DNA of 64,000 nucleotides from Paraspadella gotoi (Eukaryota; Chaetognatha): NCBI GenBank assembly GCA_051294375.1, contig CM119263.1, positions 13,470,414 to 13,534,413 of the forward strand, read 5' to 3'. Shown piece by piece: positions 1 to 13,569 of this stretch (position 1 is its first letter; each line of letters starts with the position of its first letter). The notes under the pieces were generated by a model. It saw only the letters and a program-made list of their open reading frames with translations, ran no database searches and was not told where the DNA came from. The position numbers and the translations under genes were made by a program.

Positions 1-932
1 GGGATCCACAATCCACATTTCACCTCTTAAGCCTTAAGTTAAGGCAGCCAGACCCTTTTTGTATCTACACCCCAGCTCAGTTTACGTCGAAGCATCCTTG
101 TTGTCGAATGCCAAATCAATATCAATTTTTCATGGATTTATTCGATAAAAAGCCAACTTGCCCATACGTATATACTCAACGTAGAAACTAAAACTGTGTT
201 TAATATCACTATTCTTATAAAAACATTCAATCTAATTTATTCTAGTACGCGGCGTAATTTCTGATAACCACGCCAGCCATCTCACAACCAAACCCACCCT
301 TACCTTACCCCATCCCCACCCAAGCCTCACATTAGTCTCGCACCCTCGAGTTCAGCCGAAGCGAAGGTTATTACGACCGAGGTTCCTGTCATTGGTTTCG
401 ATGGGAGGGGAGGACGGTTTGGTGAGAAGGAAAAGGTCGGTCAAGTGATATGTGAATAGAAAAAGGTAAGTATTAATATGAAGAGAAAATAAAAGGGGAT
501 AAGGGGGTGTTTGTATATAAATGTAAAAGTCTCTGATGGGTGTGATAGCGCGATGAAATCAATTAGGGTTGTCGGGCGAGGGAAGTTTATTGGGTGGGTT
601 CGGGAGGTTGTAAGTCTCCGGGGAAAAGGGCCGGGTCTCACATCTCAACCGTCGTCCGACTTCTGGCTCTTGTTTATTCATTCGTTAAATAGTTGAAGGC
701 CGCTGACGTCGCGAATTTGGGGAAGAACTCGTTCGCTAGAGTCGAAATCCTTTGTTCGTTAAAGAAGTTTTCGGTTCATGAGGTTTTTGCGTTTTCGCTA
801 CAAGGAACCCGAAGGTTTAGTTGATATAGGATAGATCGATTCTTATTATTTCCGATCGAAGGAAATATATTAAATGAATTCTAAAAATAGACTGGCAAGG
901 CCGATTTATCGAGTAATTTATTTATACAAACG
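1..932. other. No recognisable gene
   Basis: Mixed-composition sequence with only short, unconvincing reading frames on either strand. I see no conserved domain, tRNA-like boxes or long simple repeat. It ends at the TATA-like element upstream of the cystine-knot peptide gene, so the last few hundred bases may be that gene's upstream region. Confidence 0.5.
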
Positions 933-940
933 TATATAAG
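933..940 (+). promoter_or_regulatory. TATA box candidate for cystine-knot peptide gene
   Basis: The octamer TATATAAG lies about 290 bases upstream of the start codon at 1233. Transcription from about 30 bases downstream would give a 5' leader of roughly 265 bases. That is long for a small secreted-peptide gene, so a 5' UTR intron or a different promoter is possible. Confidence 0.35.
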
Positions 941-1232
941 AGAAAAGGTTTTTGAAAGACCAATTAAACTTTCATATCAATGTCACGATAACCTAGAAGG
1001 ATACAGCTATCGATCCAGCTTTCATTAGGTGGCAGAACAAATCGATGAAAATCCACGGGTTAAAAATCATCGACAAATTTCTTTTTTAGCGTCTTCGGTT
1101 TCGAAAGAGTCTTTATTTCGTTCCCGTCGATCCGTCGACGAAATTTTAATTGTTCGAAGGCTCACCGCGGAATTAAGGGTCTTCGATGTCGAGATTCTGA
1201 GCCCCGACACCGCGCGAAGACTCAAATAAACG

Positions 1233-2562
1233 ATGAAGTTTTGCTTCGCCTTCTTGGCGATCCTACTCTTGGTCATAAATGTGAGTCGTTACCACGGTAG
1301 GGAACAAAAGAGATATAAATCGTAATTTTTCCTTTTTTTATTAACTTATTTTTTTACTCGATATCTTGTGGCCGCTTGAACTTTTTTTACTTTTTTTGAA
1401 AATGATCAGAGGAAAAAGGAAAGAAATAAAAAATTATGATTTAAAAGAAAGAAAGAAGAAAACAGAAACAATAAAGTGAGGCGAGGGGAAAAAAAAGAAT
1501 AAAACGTAACTCGAAGTAAAAGTAAAAAGAGTGGGCTTCGGACTCGGTATGAAAACGGAGCGAGAGGACCCGCGGGAAGAAACCTGTAACCCTGCGACTT
1601 AGAAAAATTAGTGTGGAGGCAGTTTAGTGGAAAAAGGGAATAGAAAATATATTAGAAAAAAAAAACAGAAATATCAAAAGAAAAATGTCAAAATGAAGTG
1701 AAAACCAAACCTGTCCAGAGCGTCGACGGTAAATCCCTCAAGTCGGACGACACGGGCGACGATCCAGCCACACCGTTCGTAAAGCCCAAGAAGCACGTAG
1801 GGTGTCTCCACTACTACGAAAGATGCGGCAGGGATTCGCACAAGGAAGGCATGGCCTGCTGTGAGGGTTGCCAGTGCAGGTTTGAAGGCTGCCTCTCTCT
1901 CCATTTCTCTCTCATTCATTCGTTCTACTTTACATTCTCTCCCGTCTTTCTCCTTTTACCTTTCTCTTCGTCTCTTTACTTCTCTACCACACTCTTTATT
2001 TTTAAAAATTCTTCCATTAAGTAGTTTAAAAATTAAAAAACTATATTTATTATATGAAATATTAATTTTGAGCTTAAAATATAGGATTTTCCGTTTTTTG
2101 ACAATTTAATGAAAGAATTGTTAAAAAAAGAGTTATATTTCTTTTTATAAACTTTTCATGAGAAATCCTAATCTGCAAAAAAAAAAAATTTGAAATTTTA
2201 ACATTTAATTTATAATACATTAATGTTCATTAGTACAATGTTGTTTTTTGATTTTGTTTTTTAATTAAAGTTAGATTTAGAATTTTTACTACGCTTTACT
2301 CTTCTTTCCCTCTCAAATTCATTTCATTAATTTAGATTTTGAAGATTTTTTTTTTGTTTCTTTACATCTGTCTGTATCATTCATTTGACTTATTATATGA
2401 ATACATAAATCTAATCAATTTGAATGGGTCATCGTAATTAATACTTGTATTTTTCGTCGCATTCTGAAAAGTGCATACGTTTTTTTTTCGTCCAGATGCA
2501 ACGTGTTGGGGATTAATTGTCGCTGCATGCCGCGCACGTATCAAGAATGTCCAAAGTTATGA
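1233..2562 (+). CDS. Secreted cystine-knot (spider-toxin-like) peptide, three exons
   Basis: Exons 1233-1280, 1719-1879 and 2496-2562 join in frame to 91 residues plus a TGA stop. Exon 1 is a 16-residue hydrophobic signal-peptide-like start, with donor GTGAGT at 1281. Exon 2 follows a CTGTCCAG acceptor, opens with a short acidic stretch (possible propeptide) and holds the first cysteines. Exon 3 follows a T-rich tract ending CGTCCAG and holds the last four. The ten-cysteine framework is C-x6-C-x10-CC-x2-C-x-C-x-C-x6-C-x-C-x7-C. It resembles agatoxin-type inhibitor cystine knots of spider venom, with a longer loop 2 and an extra cysteine at each of two places. Both introns fit GT-AG and the phases agree (0, then 2). 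No reading frame is broken. Family membership is inferred from cysteine spacing only. A non-venom secreted peptide is possible, and the target is unknown. No AATAAA was found in the 200 bases after the stop. Confidence 0.72.
2026..2298 (+). mobile_element. hAT-type foldback remnant (family FB1) inside intron 2
   Basis: This stretch matches the right-hand half of the complete FB1 copies at 52073-52601 and 59613-60194. It shares the ATGAGAAATYCTAATCTGC-like core and ends in CTACGCTTTA, the family's terminal sequence. The left arm is missing or unrecognisable. It sits in intron 2 (1880-2495) of the cystine-knot peptide gene. Confidence 0.6.
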
Positions 2563-4856
<2,294 letters not shown>

Positions 4857-4872
4857 GATGAGAGAGAGAGAG

Positions 4873-4908
<36 letters not shown>

Positions 4909-4911
4909 AGA

Positions 4912-4960
<49 letters not shown>
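4857..4960. repeat. (GA)n microsatellite, interrupted
   Basis: GA dinucleotides with scattered GG and AA interruptions, followed at about 5020-5045 by a poly-C tract. Confidence 0.93.
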
Positions 4961-4962
<2 letters not shown>

Positions 4963-5019
4963 AAGAATGTGGGTGAGTTTCCAGCCTCCGGCGTCCAGCG
5001 AATAATCCCGCCTTTTTTA

Positions 5020-6845
5020 CCCCCCCCCCCCCCGCCCCCCCTGCTTCTATTTTTTTTTCAACTCTTTTTTTTTTTTGCTTCCCCTCCGCTTCGACCTTTT
5101 TTTCTCTCTTGTTCTTTTTTTTCTATTCAAACCCGTGATTTTCTTAAACGGCTCCACTCAGAAAAACAAAGTTTATCCCAACGAGCCAAAGTCTCGCCAA
5201 GAACTTCCGGTCATTTGGAGGCGGTCCGTTTTGTCCCTTTGCCCCAAAAGCGGGTGGCACGTCGAAGAGAAGAGGCAGAAGAAGAAGAAGAAAAAGACGA
5301 AGCTGAAGAAGAAGAAGAAGGATAAAAATAAGAAATTAGAAAGAAGTAGGACTGTTGTCCGTCTCAGCAGGATCCCCCGCAAAGACGTCGGCACGGTCGA
5401 GGTAAATCGCGTTCCTCATTAGACATAACGAATGAAAGACGAAATTCCGCAACAAATTTGCGCGAGAGAAGCGGAGAGTCGGTGGGGAGCGGAGAAGAAA
5501 AAAGCTCACGGATCGAGGCAGCGAAAAAAGAAGCGGAGGGACGGGGGCAGCGGAAAAAGAAGAAGCGAACAGGCGGAGGCAGCGGAAAAAGAAACAGAGG
5601 CAGAGACGAAAAAGCGAAAAAGTCAGAAGATGGCGACCAAGAAGTATGGAGGGACAAAGGGAGCGCAGCAATTAATAAAAACGGTTGATGGCATGGCAAA
5701 GAAGTAATAAAGAAGTAATAAAATGCACGGAGACAGCGACGAAGTACTTTCCAATCTTATTTTTTAAACTTTATAAGTACAGTTTTTTCATCGGGCGAGA
5801 TAGCGGTTTTATTTAAGAATATAGCTTTCTGCGTCGCTTCTCTGGAGCCACGATTGAGCGACTGGTATTTTCTTGTGAAGGATGGAGCAGTGGCCGTGGG
5901 CGCGGGTGGGAGAGAGGGGAGGTGGGCGTGTAAGTTAAAATGAGTAAAATTGCTGTGTTCTCTGGTCAGGTGGGAGATTAGGAGTTAGCAGGGATTGTCT
6001 AGAATTGGAAAGTTTGTTACTGAGACAGGAAATTGACTTCGGTATAGAGTAGTAGCCTATAGCGGAGGCACTTCTGCGGAGTGGCGGGCGCCTGGGGTTG
6101 AGAAGGCGGAACGGTGGACGTCGAGGCTTTTGCCCGATTTACAGTTAACCTTCGGCGAAGGCTTCGCTCATCCTGGACTTTGAAGCGACGACGACGACGA
6201 CGACGACGACGCTGACGACGACGACGATGAACAGAAGAAAATGAAGTCAATGGTTGAGGAAATGACAGTCACCATCTCCTTTGCGTAAGAAACGATTTTA
6301 ATCAACAAAAAGGCACAGTTTTGTTTTCTTGTTAGAGTGATGGCGGCGTTCTTCATAGCTTGTTTTTTGAATAACTGAATAATTTTTATGTAATGCCATT
6401 TGCAAAACCAATGTTCTTGTCTTAATTTCATACATAGTGGATTTTCAAACGATATCTCCGTATATTTTTAAAGTTATATGTAAATACGTAAAATTAGATA
6501 AGTCATGTTAGTTCTAAGTAAACTCCGTTTTTATTTTGTCAAATCGCACTTCTTTCCCGTAAATATTTCTGAGTAATTCTATTAGAATTGTGAATAGAAA
6601 CCCGAAGAAACTAGCTTGGACACACAAAAAATAAAACGAAACGGAAAAGAGAACTTAAAAAGAGAGAAAGTAGTGGCCATAGAAAGGAGAAGCGAAAGAA
6701 AGATAGAAGGAGCTAGAGGTGAGACATAAAACATAACGAGACCCCAGGCAAGTAATTATGAAGAACCTAACAGCGCCGTCTAATGGGAATAGACCGAAAA
6801 AAACGAGAGCATATGAAACGTGGAGGGAGGGGAGGGAGTGAGAAG
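5020..6845. other. Low-complexity, purine-rich stretch without a supported gene
   Basis: Contains a poly-C/poly-T tract (5020-5130), GAAGAAGAA-type purine runs (5265-5335, 5460-5640) and an AAGATGGCGACC sequence at 5626 that resembles a YY1-type site. A 25-codon frame starts at the ATG of that site (5629) and ends at 5706. I cannot tell whether it is used. A (GAC)n array lies at 6183-6228. Confidence 0.4.
6183..6228. repeat. (GAC/GTC)n trinucleotide array
   Basis: GACGACGAC run with one GCT interruption. One of many ACG-class arrays in the left 39 kb. Confidence 0.9.
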
Positions 6846-6848
6846 AGA

Positions 6849-6892
<44 letters not shown>
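6846..6892. repeat. (GA)n microsatellite
   Basis: Short GA run with one GT interruption. Confidence 0.93.
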
Positions 6893-6897
<5 letters not shown>

Positions 6898-7499
6898 GGT
6901 GGAAGCGGCAGGCGTGTCTGCGCGCTGGCGTCCCGCTGCAAAAAACCCAAGACAGAATTGCCGAGACTTTTTATGAGTGACATAACCAGAAAAGTCTACA
7001 AAAGAAAAAAAGACGAAGACATCCGACAGAGATGATAAAGTAAAAACTGTAACTAATATATGTAGTCGGGCAACCGTTCAGCCCACTTAGCGCCTTATCC
7101 ACATATAGTAAGTACTACTAAGTAGAATTTAACGGACTCAATTACACTAAAAGAGTGTGAAGAAAATAACTTCTGAAGAAAGACCCTAAAAATCTATAGG
7201 AGGATCAAATTGCGATTGTCCTTCAAGCGCCGAGGAAATTGTAATTTTGTACAAAGGAGCGAGTACGGCAACTTCACGTCACGAGATGTCGATATCAACG
7301 CTGTTACTTTTATCACTTTCAAGAAAACGACGGATGACTTCTCGGACAATGAAGAGGTAAAATTCTCATCATCTTGATGGTGTAGGATAGGCTATACAAT
7401 ATTATATTCAAGGGTATCATTTTCATTTTCGCCTCGGTAATCATAATTATAATAATCATTAACGTCACCCTCGAGCCTTTGTCGTAATCTTTATCCAAT

Positions 7500-7572
7500 C
7501 TTCGTCAAGATTTCGTCGTCTTCGTCGTCAAATGATCGACGTGACGTCGTCGTCGTCGTCGTCATCGTCGTC
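7500..7572. repeat. (GTC)n-rich stretch
   Basis: Imperfect CGT/GTC repeats, followed by poly-T at 7618-7640. Confidence 0.8.
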
Positions 7573-7756
7573 GCTTCGATCGAAATCGAAGTCACGCGTC
7601 GTCGATTTCTCTCCGGGTTTTTTTTTTTTTTTTTTTTTTTTATTTTGACAGATTCGCCTTTCAATTCCTCCATCCTTGTCTTCTTTCAGTTACCTTTTTG
7701 ATTCAATTCTCTTTCATTTTTCTTTTCTCTCTGTTTAAAGCCGCCGCCGCCGACGC

Positions 7757-7758
<2 letters not shown>

Positions 7759-7841
<83 letters not shown>
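7759..7841. repeat. (CT)n microsatellite, preceded by (CCG)n
   Basis: 83-bp CT run directly after a short GCC/CCG run at 7741-7753. Confidence 0.96.
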
Positions 7842-7843
<2 letters not shown>

Positions 7844-8144
7844 CGCGGTATCAAACCCGCTGCCGATCAAAGCGTCGCACGTTAGACACCTCGGATACGA
7901 AATCCTGAGACGGCGCCTTCTTTCTTTCTCTATGCGACGGACATTAAGAGCGAAAAGTCACCAAAAAAAATTATAAAGTGTTTTCAGGATTGTAAATTGT
8001 ATGTCGCGACAACGAGCGTCCATTACTGTCCAGTGTCGAGTTAGTGAAGCTAAATCTTATTCTGACTAAAGAAATATCAACACTATAACCGTGAAAAAGG
8101 CTTCCGCATCGCAGAATCCATTAGTAAAATTAAAATAACAAAGA

Positions 8145-8145
8145 A

Positions 8146-8176
<31 letters not shown>

Positions 8177-8187
8177 GAGAGAGAGAA
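8145..8187. repeat. (GA)n microsatellite
   Basis: GA run with one GC interruption. Confidence 0.93.
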
Positions 8188-11100
8188 GCGCCCTTCATGC
8201 AAATCAGATTAAGTTACAACTCCAAATTAAAATTACCAATTCATGAGGCATTGATCTAAAATCAAATCGGCGTAGCCGGTAATCCGCGTTTAAGCGGGAC
8301 TCGTCCCGCCCTCGACCGGGGATAAACATCGGAATAAAAACATCCGAACATCGATTTCGAAAAGAGATTTAAATTCCGTTCAATCTCTAATCTCATCTCT
8401 CAAGTCTGTTCCGTCCTCGTTTCTTTTTTCCAACCCTTTTTGTCTCTTGTCACTTTCTATTCTGTTTTTTCTTTCTGACTCTTGTCAGTTTCTATCCTGT
8501 CCTGTTCCTTATAGGGTTCTATTTCATTTTATTTTTTGGACTCATGTCCGGTTCTAATTTTTAAAATTTTTACTTTATTTTTTTCTATCTAACATTACAT
8601 TTCTTTTTCATTAGTTCCTTTTTTTTTTAGTTCTTTTCCTGCCAAATTTTCAACTTTTTTCTCTTGACTCTTTTCCGCCAGATTTCCACCTGGATTCGGC
8701 CCAGTGCATCCGCCAAACTTGACACGCCGTCGAGTTTGACACGCGGCCCGCTTCGTTTGATCCGTCAAATTCTGTCAACTCTTCCTGCAGTTATTTTTTT
8801 TTCTTTAACATTTTCACCAAAAGAAAATCTCCTCATAACATTTCTTTGTAGTTTGTATCAAACACTATTTGGCAATACTATGAAGCCATACCACGATGCC
8901 GTTTTTTGTTTATTTGTTTATTCGTTACGCTGTAAATATTTAGACTGTAATGGAATACGTAATTTAAAACATGCTTGAGAAAGAAAGGATCTAAAGACGA
9001 AAGAAAAAAAGCTGGAAGCGCCTCTCGTCGAAAGAAAAAGCTCGAAGGGAATTGTCATATCGAAAATAAAAGCGAGGGGCCGCAGGAAATTTACAGAGGA
9101 CGTTTTTCGTCTCCTTTTTTTAATGCTAATCATTTGGTTAAGAATAACTGATATTTTGCGTACACAAAGAAAAGAGGAGAACAATATGTTCCTAATATCG
9201 ATTCTGGAAAGAAAAGAATCGAACTTTGAACCACCGCGGAATCCCGCCGAATAATAGAATACGGATTCAAATTTGGAGCTTTTTTTGGTCACTGCCTTTT
9301 TCGTTATTTCCTTGTTATATTTTGAGGATTTTGGTTGTGTCGCTCTGTTCTCACTTAGGATTCTCTCTACCGTATATGTTTAAACGAGAAAAAAAAAAGA
9401 AATACACGAGTTTAAAAAGGAGAAATTATAATTGTATTTCCTTAGGGGTGAGTGTTACATAATTACATAAGGACGCGACAAAAAAGTACGGCTCTTAGAG
9501 TTAGGCTTAGTATGAATTAATAAAGATTTATAAAGTGATCCTGATCTTACCGCGAGCACTCCGCAAAACCTCAGCTTTGATTCGAAATTATTTCGGTTCT
9601 ATACGTAAGCCTTTTGAAATTAATCACAATATCAACTAATAAATATATTACTTCGACTACCAGAATTCTTTACACTCCATATATATTAAAGCTTTTCCAT
9701 CAGCGTAGCTCAACCTTGGCGAGAGATCAACCATGAGCCTCTTTCATTATCCTTCCACCAATCAACGCCGACCTCCGACTTCCACCACGAAACCGGATCA
9801 TCCCTCCGCCGATCGCTTCCCTCCCTTGATCAACCGCCACCTCACCCTCTACGTCCGCCGCCTTACCTTTGCGGTGATCCATCACCGAGCGAGTGACAGG
9901 TGACTCTACGGCCGCTTCAAGGATGAGGAAGGAAGAGGAAGAGGAGGAGGAGGAGGAGGATGAGAAGAAACCGAAAGTGGAGGGAAGGTGTCCGCTTGAT
10001 TTTCAATCATAGAAGGAAATGTCTGGAGGATCTTAAGAAGTTAGGAAGGAGGAGAAATAAGACGAGGAGGAAGAGCACGCTTGAAAGAACATGAAGAGGA
10101 GGAGAAGGAGGAAGAGGATGCGACCAGAGAAGATAAGCGGAGGAGTGGATCAAGGAGTGCCGCCATGGAGAAGGATTTTGGTTCGTGGAGAGACGGAGAG
10201 AGACAGAGATGAGGAATGAGATATATAAACCGGCAGAGAAAGGAAGACGGGTCGAGTACACAAGAGGGATGTCAGTTATAAAGATTATTAAACGAACAAA
10301 TTAAATCCGAAGATGATGACGTTCAGCGATGACAATTGACGACGACGACAAAGACGAGGACGACATCGACGACGAAAACAACGACTGCGACGAGAACGAC
10401 GAAGAGGAGGCGGGTAAGCGTCGCTTCGAAGGCTTTGCAGTTCAAAGGTCGTCTTGAAAAAGGGACGAGATCGGGATTGGACTCGCCCTCTCGCCCGACC
10501 CCCGACGCGGGCCGACGCGGGCCGACACCGAGCCGGGCCGTTTTTCCGCCTCGGCAAAAAAAGCCGGTTTGGCTGGACAGGGAAAGCAAACTGTCCGATC
10601 AATCGAGATATTCGTCGATTTAATTTAGCCTAACATCATTTTATATTATTTTAATAGGGATTAATTAATGGTTTTTTTCTTCCCGTTTAATTTTCTTATT
10701 CTATATATTAAGAGCAATAATTTCATTCATTCACTTTTGATTCACGCATCTTTTTCTTCTGGCACTCTTTTCACCCACCTGCCTTCACCCAATCGAACAT
10801 TGCTCCCCCACTTCTTCCTCACCATCTTTCCACGCCGCGCCCACGGCCTGACCCCGAGGGTTTCGATCTTTGACCCGTAGAAAATTTCCAGGATCCCTCT
10901 TTGCCCGAAAACGCCGAGGTCCGTCCGATCGCCCGTCCGCTCCGTCCGTCTATTTATCTGTTCGTTCGTCCGCCCGTCCTGCCCACGCGATCCGGAGCAA
11001 GGACGCGAGACTGGCTGCCGGCGAGGAGGCAAAAACAGATGCAGAAACAGATGCAGAAGCTTATTCAGAAGCAGATGCAGCGTCACACTGTAATAAATGC

Positions 11101-12388
11101 AGTTTATTTCGAACTACTGCTCAAATTTATAAAGGTTAATTAGTGTTATTACTTTTGAGTTCCATGTTTTATCGACTGATGTCGAAGGGTGAGGCTGAGC
11201 CCGATGCCAATACCCAAAGACGACGGCTAAGAGGAATATTTTTTGCAGGTCAATTCGATCATTTGTTTTGAATTAATTATGTTCTATTACTTTAGGTTGA
11301 TAATCCCCAAACTTGTACGTCTGATGCTTTTTATTTTCAAAATTCTATTTTTATATATTTCTCTTCCATTGAGTGTCGCTCCTCTGCTCATTCCCCTTAC
11401 CGACCTCTCTTCTCTCTCCTCTCTCCTCTCTCCTCACCCCACTCCCTCAGCCTCTCTTTCCAAACTCGATCTTTATTTACAGTGAGAACGGTTTCCTTCC
11501 TTCTGCTTCGACGAATCACAACAAAATCCTCTTCCTTCTCATCGCCTCCCGATTTTCGCCGCCATTAAACCTCAAAAAAACACGGAACCAGTTTCTCTTT
11601 CTTTCCCGCTTTTTCTTCTTTTTTTTTTCTCTCGTCATTTTTTTTTTTTTCTATTCGAATTCCAGGTTTCGATTCCGCTCGACGATCTGACCTCCAGGGG
11701 TCAATCGATGCCGGCCGACCTCTTTTCCCCCCTCTCCCATCCCCCCTCTCCCGAAGCCCTCTCTTTCCCACTAAAACTCTAATCGCATCCATCTCGAAAA
11801 ACCTCCCGTTTAACTCCACCACCCACCGACCTGATTGCGCCTCCCCTCTTGATCCCCTTTCTTGACTTGTCTCATTTGAGGAGATATTTCGTTTTCGGTT
11901 TGTCGCCGTCTTGGAAGTCTAAGAGGCGGCGATCGTGAGTCGTGACGGCGAAGGCGATAGCGTCGAAGACGAATCTTTCCCGACTCCAATCTCTCGCACT
12001 CTCGCCCTACTACAAAATTTATTCGACGTCACTGAAATAGGTACTTTGGCTACATAAAATTTACGTATAAGTACTTAACTCGGTCTAACAAAAGTCAACA
12101 AACTTATGCTTTTCTCAAACAATTTCTTCTCCATTGCCCTTTCTTTACGAGAACAAACTCCTGTCCGTTCTCCCCGTTCGCACCTCATCCCCCCATTCTC
12201 TAACGTGTCAGAGCCTTCTGCCACAACCCCCTTCCTCCTCGAGTCCCCCCCACCCGGCCCAACCCCCAAACCTTGTCGGAAGATACTCTATCGTGACGAG
12301 AGGTTCGCTCGCGAGTTATCTTCAAAGCCGGTGCCTCTCTCTAAATTATTCGAGGTCACCATTTCTAAAGTTTCCTTTCCCGCAATCG
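8188..12388. other. No recognisable gene; pyrimidine-rich and GAC-rich tracts
   Basis: About 4.2 kb with no reading frame showing domains or convincing codon use. Landmarks are T/C-rich sequence at 8380-8660, GAGGAG purine runs at 9935-9965, a GAC-rich array at 10320-10402 and a GC-rich patch at 10480-10570 with a repeated CGACGCGGGC unit. There is also a CCGTCCGTC-rich stretch at 10920-10985 leading into an imperfect CAGATGCAGAA repeat at 11030-11080. Confidence 0.4.
10320..10402. repeat. (GAC)n-rich trinucleotide array
   Basis: Imperfect GAC/GAT/GAG/AAC units. Apparent Asp/Thr/Val-rich proteins here are artefacts. Confidence 0.8.
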
Positions 12389-12429
12389 CTCTTTCTTTTT
12401 TTTTTTCTTTCTTTCTTTCTTTCTTTTTT

Positions 12430-12504
<75 letters not shown>

Positions 12505-12506
12505 CT
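12389..12506. repeat. (CTTT)n tetranucleotide array
   Basis: About 118 bp of CTTT units, one of three such arrays in the window (also 23510-23606 and 37040-37201). Confidence 0.96.
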
Positions 12507-12679
12507 CTTTCAATTCCTTTATTTTTTGTCTCTTTCGTCTTCTCTCTGTCATAATCGAGCCCCCGAACAAAACTCCGATCTGCGAAAGATCCCGGCGTTT
12601 TTGAATTCTTCCGTGGAGGTGCGTCCTTCCTCACCTCTCTCCATCCCCCCTCCAAATTCCGATCCCGGTAGCCCCCATT

Positions 12680-12760
12680 TCTACTATCGCGCGTGGGCGG
12701 AAATCAACAAAAGCAAGATGGCGGCGCAGCGGCGCCTTTTGTTGTCGCCGCGCGGAAACT
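12680..12760. promoter_or_regulatory. CpG-rich patch with YY1-like AAGATGGCGGC
   Basis: GC-rich segment containing AAGATGGCGGC at 12714-12724, which matches the YY1 core often found just downstream of start sites in animal promoters. No convincing downstream gene is visible, so this is only a candidate promoter. Confidence 0.25.
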
Positions 12761-13317
12761 TTTGAATTGAATCCACGGATCCAGGCATCAACAACAGAAG
12801 AGAGAGATACCGTTAGAGACCAAACGATGGCTGATTTGAGAGCGAGTGAGAGAGAGAGTGAGAGAGAAAAGATAGATCGACGGCGAGATAGCTTGAGAGA
12901 GAGTCAAGGGGTAGTGAGAGAGGGAGAGGTTTGTTTGGGATATTTTGTTATCGCGTCATCGGGGCGAGAGGAAGTGAACGAACATGATTGGGTTTTTATA
13001 GCGATCGTATTTTGAATGCCGCCCTGTTTGGTTATGGGAATATCGCTCCATAGAATTTAGAAGGAGGACGAGAAACGAAGCAGAAACGAGAGAGAGCGTC
13101 TCCAAAAATGTTTCAGGAAATCTATGACGATATTTTAGGAATGTAGAAATATTTTGTTGTCAGTTTATTTAATTTTTTTTTGTTTGAAAAGTCCTGAAAA
13201 ACCCTAGACTCTTTTTTTTCTATTAATGCAAACATTGCGTAAATATTCGCACCTGTTGAAAAAAAATTCGGCCGGGGGGAGTAGAAAAACCTTGGCTTGG
13301 TCTACGACGTCGTTGAC

Positions 13318-13382
13318 AAAGGGGCGTCCTCGTCGTCGTCATTGTCGACGTCGTTGTCGTCTTTGACGTCGTCCTCGACGTC
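13318..13382. repeat. (CGT/ACG)n trinucleotide stretch
   Basis: Imperfect GTC/GTT units. Confidence 0.8.
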
Positions 13383-13488
13383 CCGAGTCTCAAAAGAGTT
13401 TTGTTGAATCGTGTCTCGAGGTGGGCGTGGCTCTCAACAGGCGAGAAAAAGTTGGATATGGACAAGGAAAAAATTTAAAAGGAAAGGG

Positions 13489-13490
<2 letters not shown>

Positions 13491-13566
<76 letters not shown>
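13491..13566. repeat. (CT)n microsatellite
   Basis: About 76 bp of CT. Confidence 0.96.

Positions 13567-13569
<3 letters not shown>

Noticed and set aside
5629-5706. 25-codon microprotein starting at a YY1-like AAGATGGCG
   Set aside because: Too short to judge, with no conserved features and surrounded by purine-rich low complexity.
10288-10623. Thr/Asp/Val-rich frames on both strands
   Set aside because: Products of the (GAC)n array.
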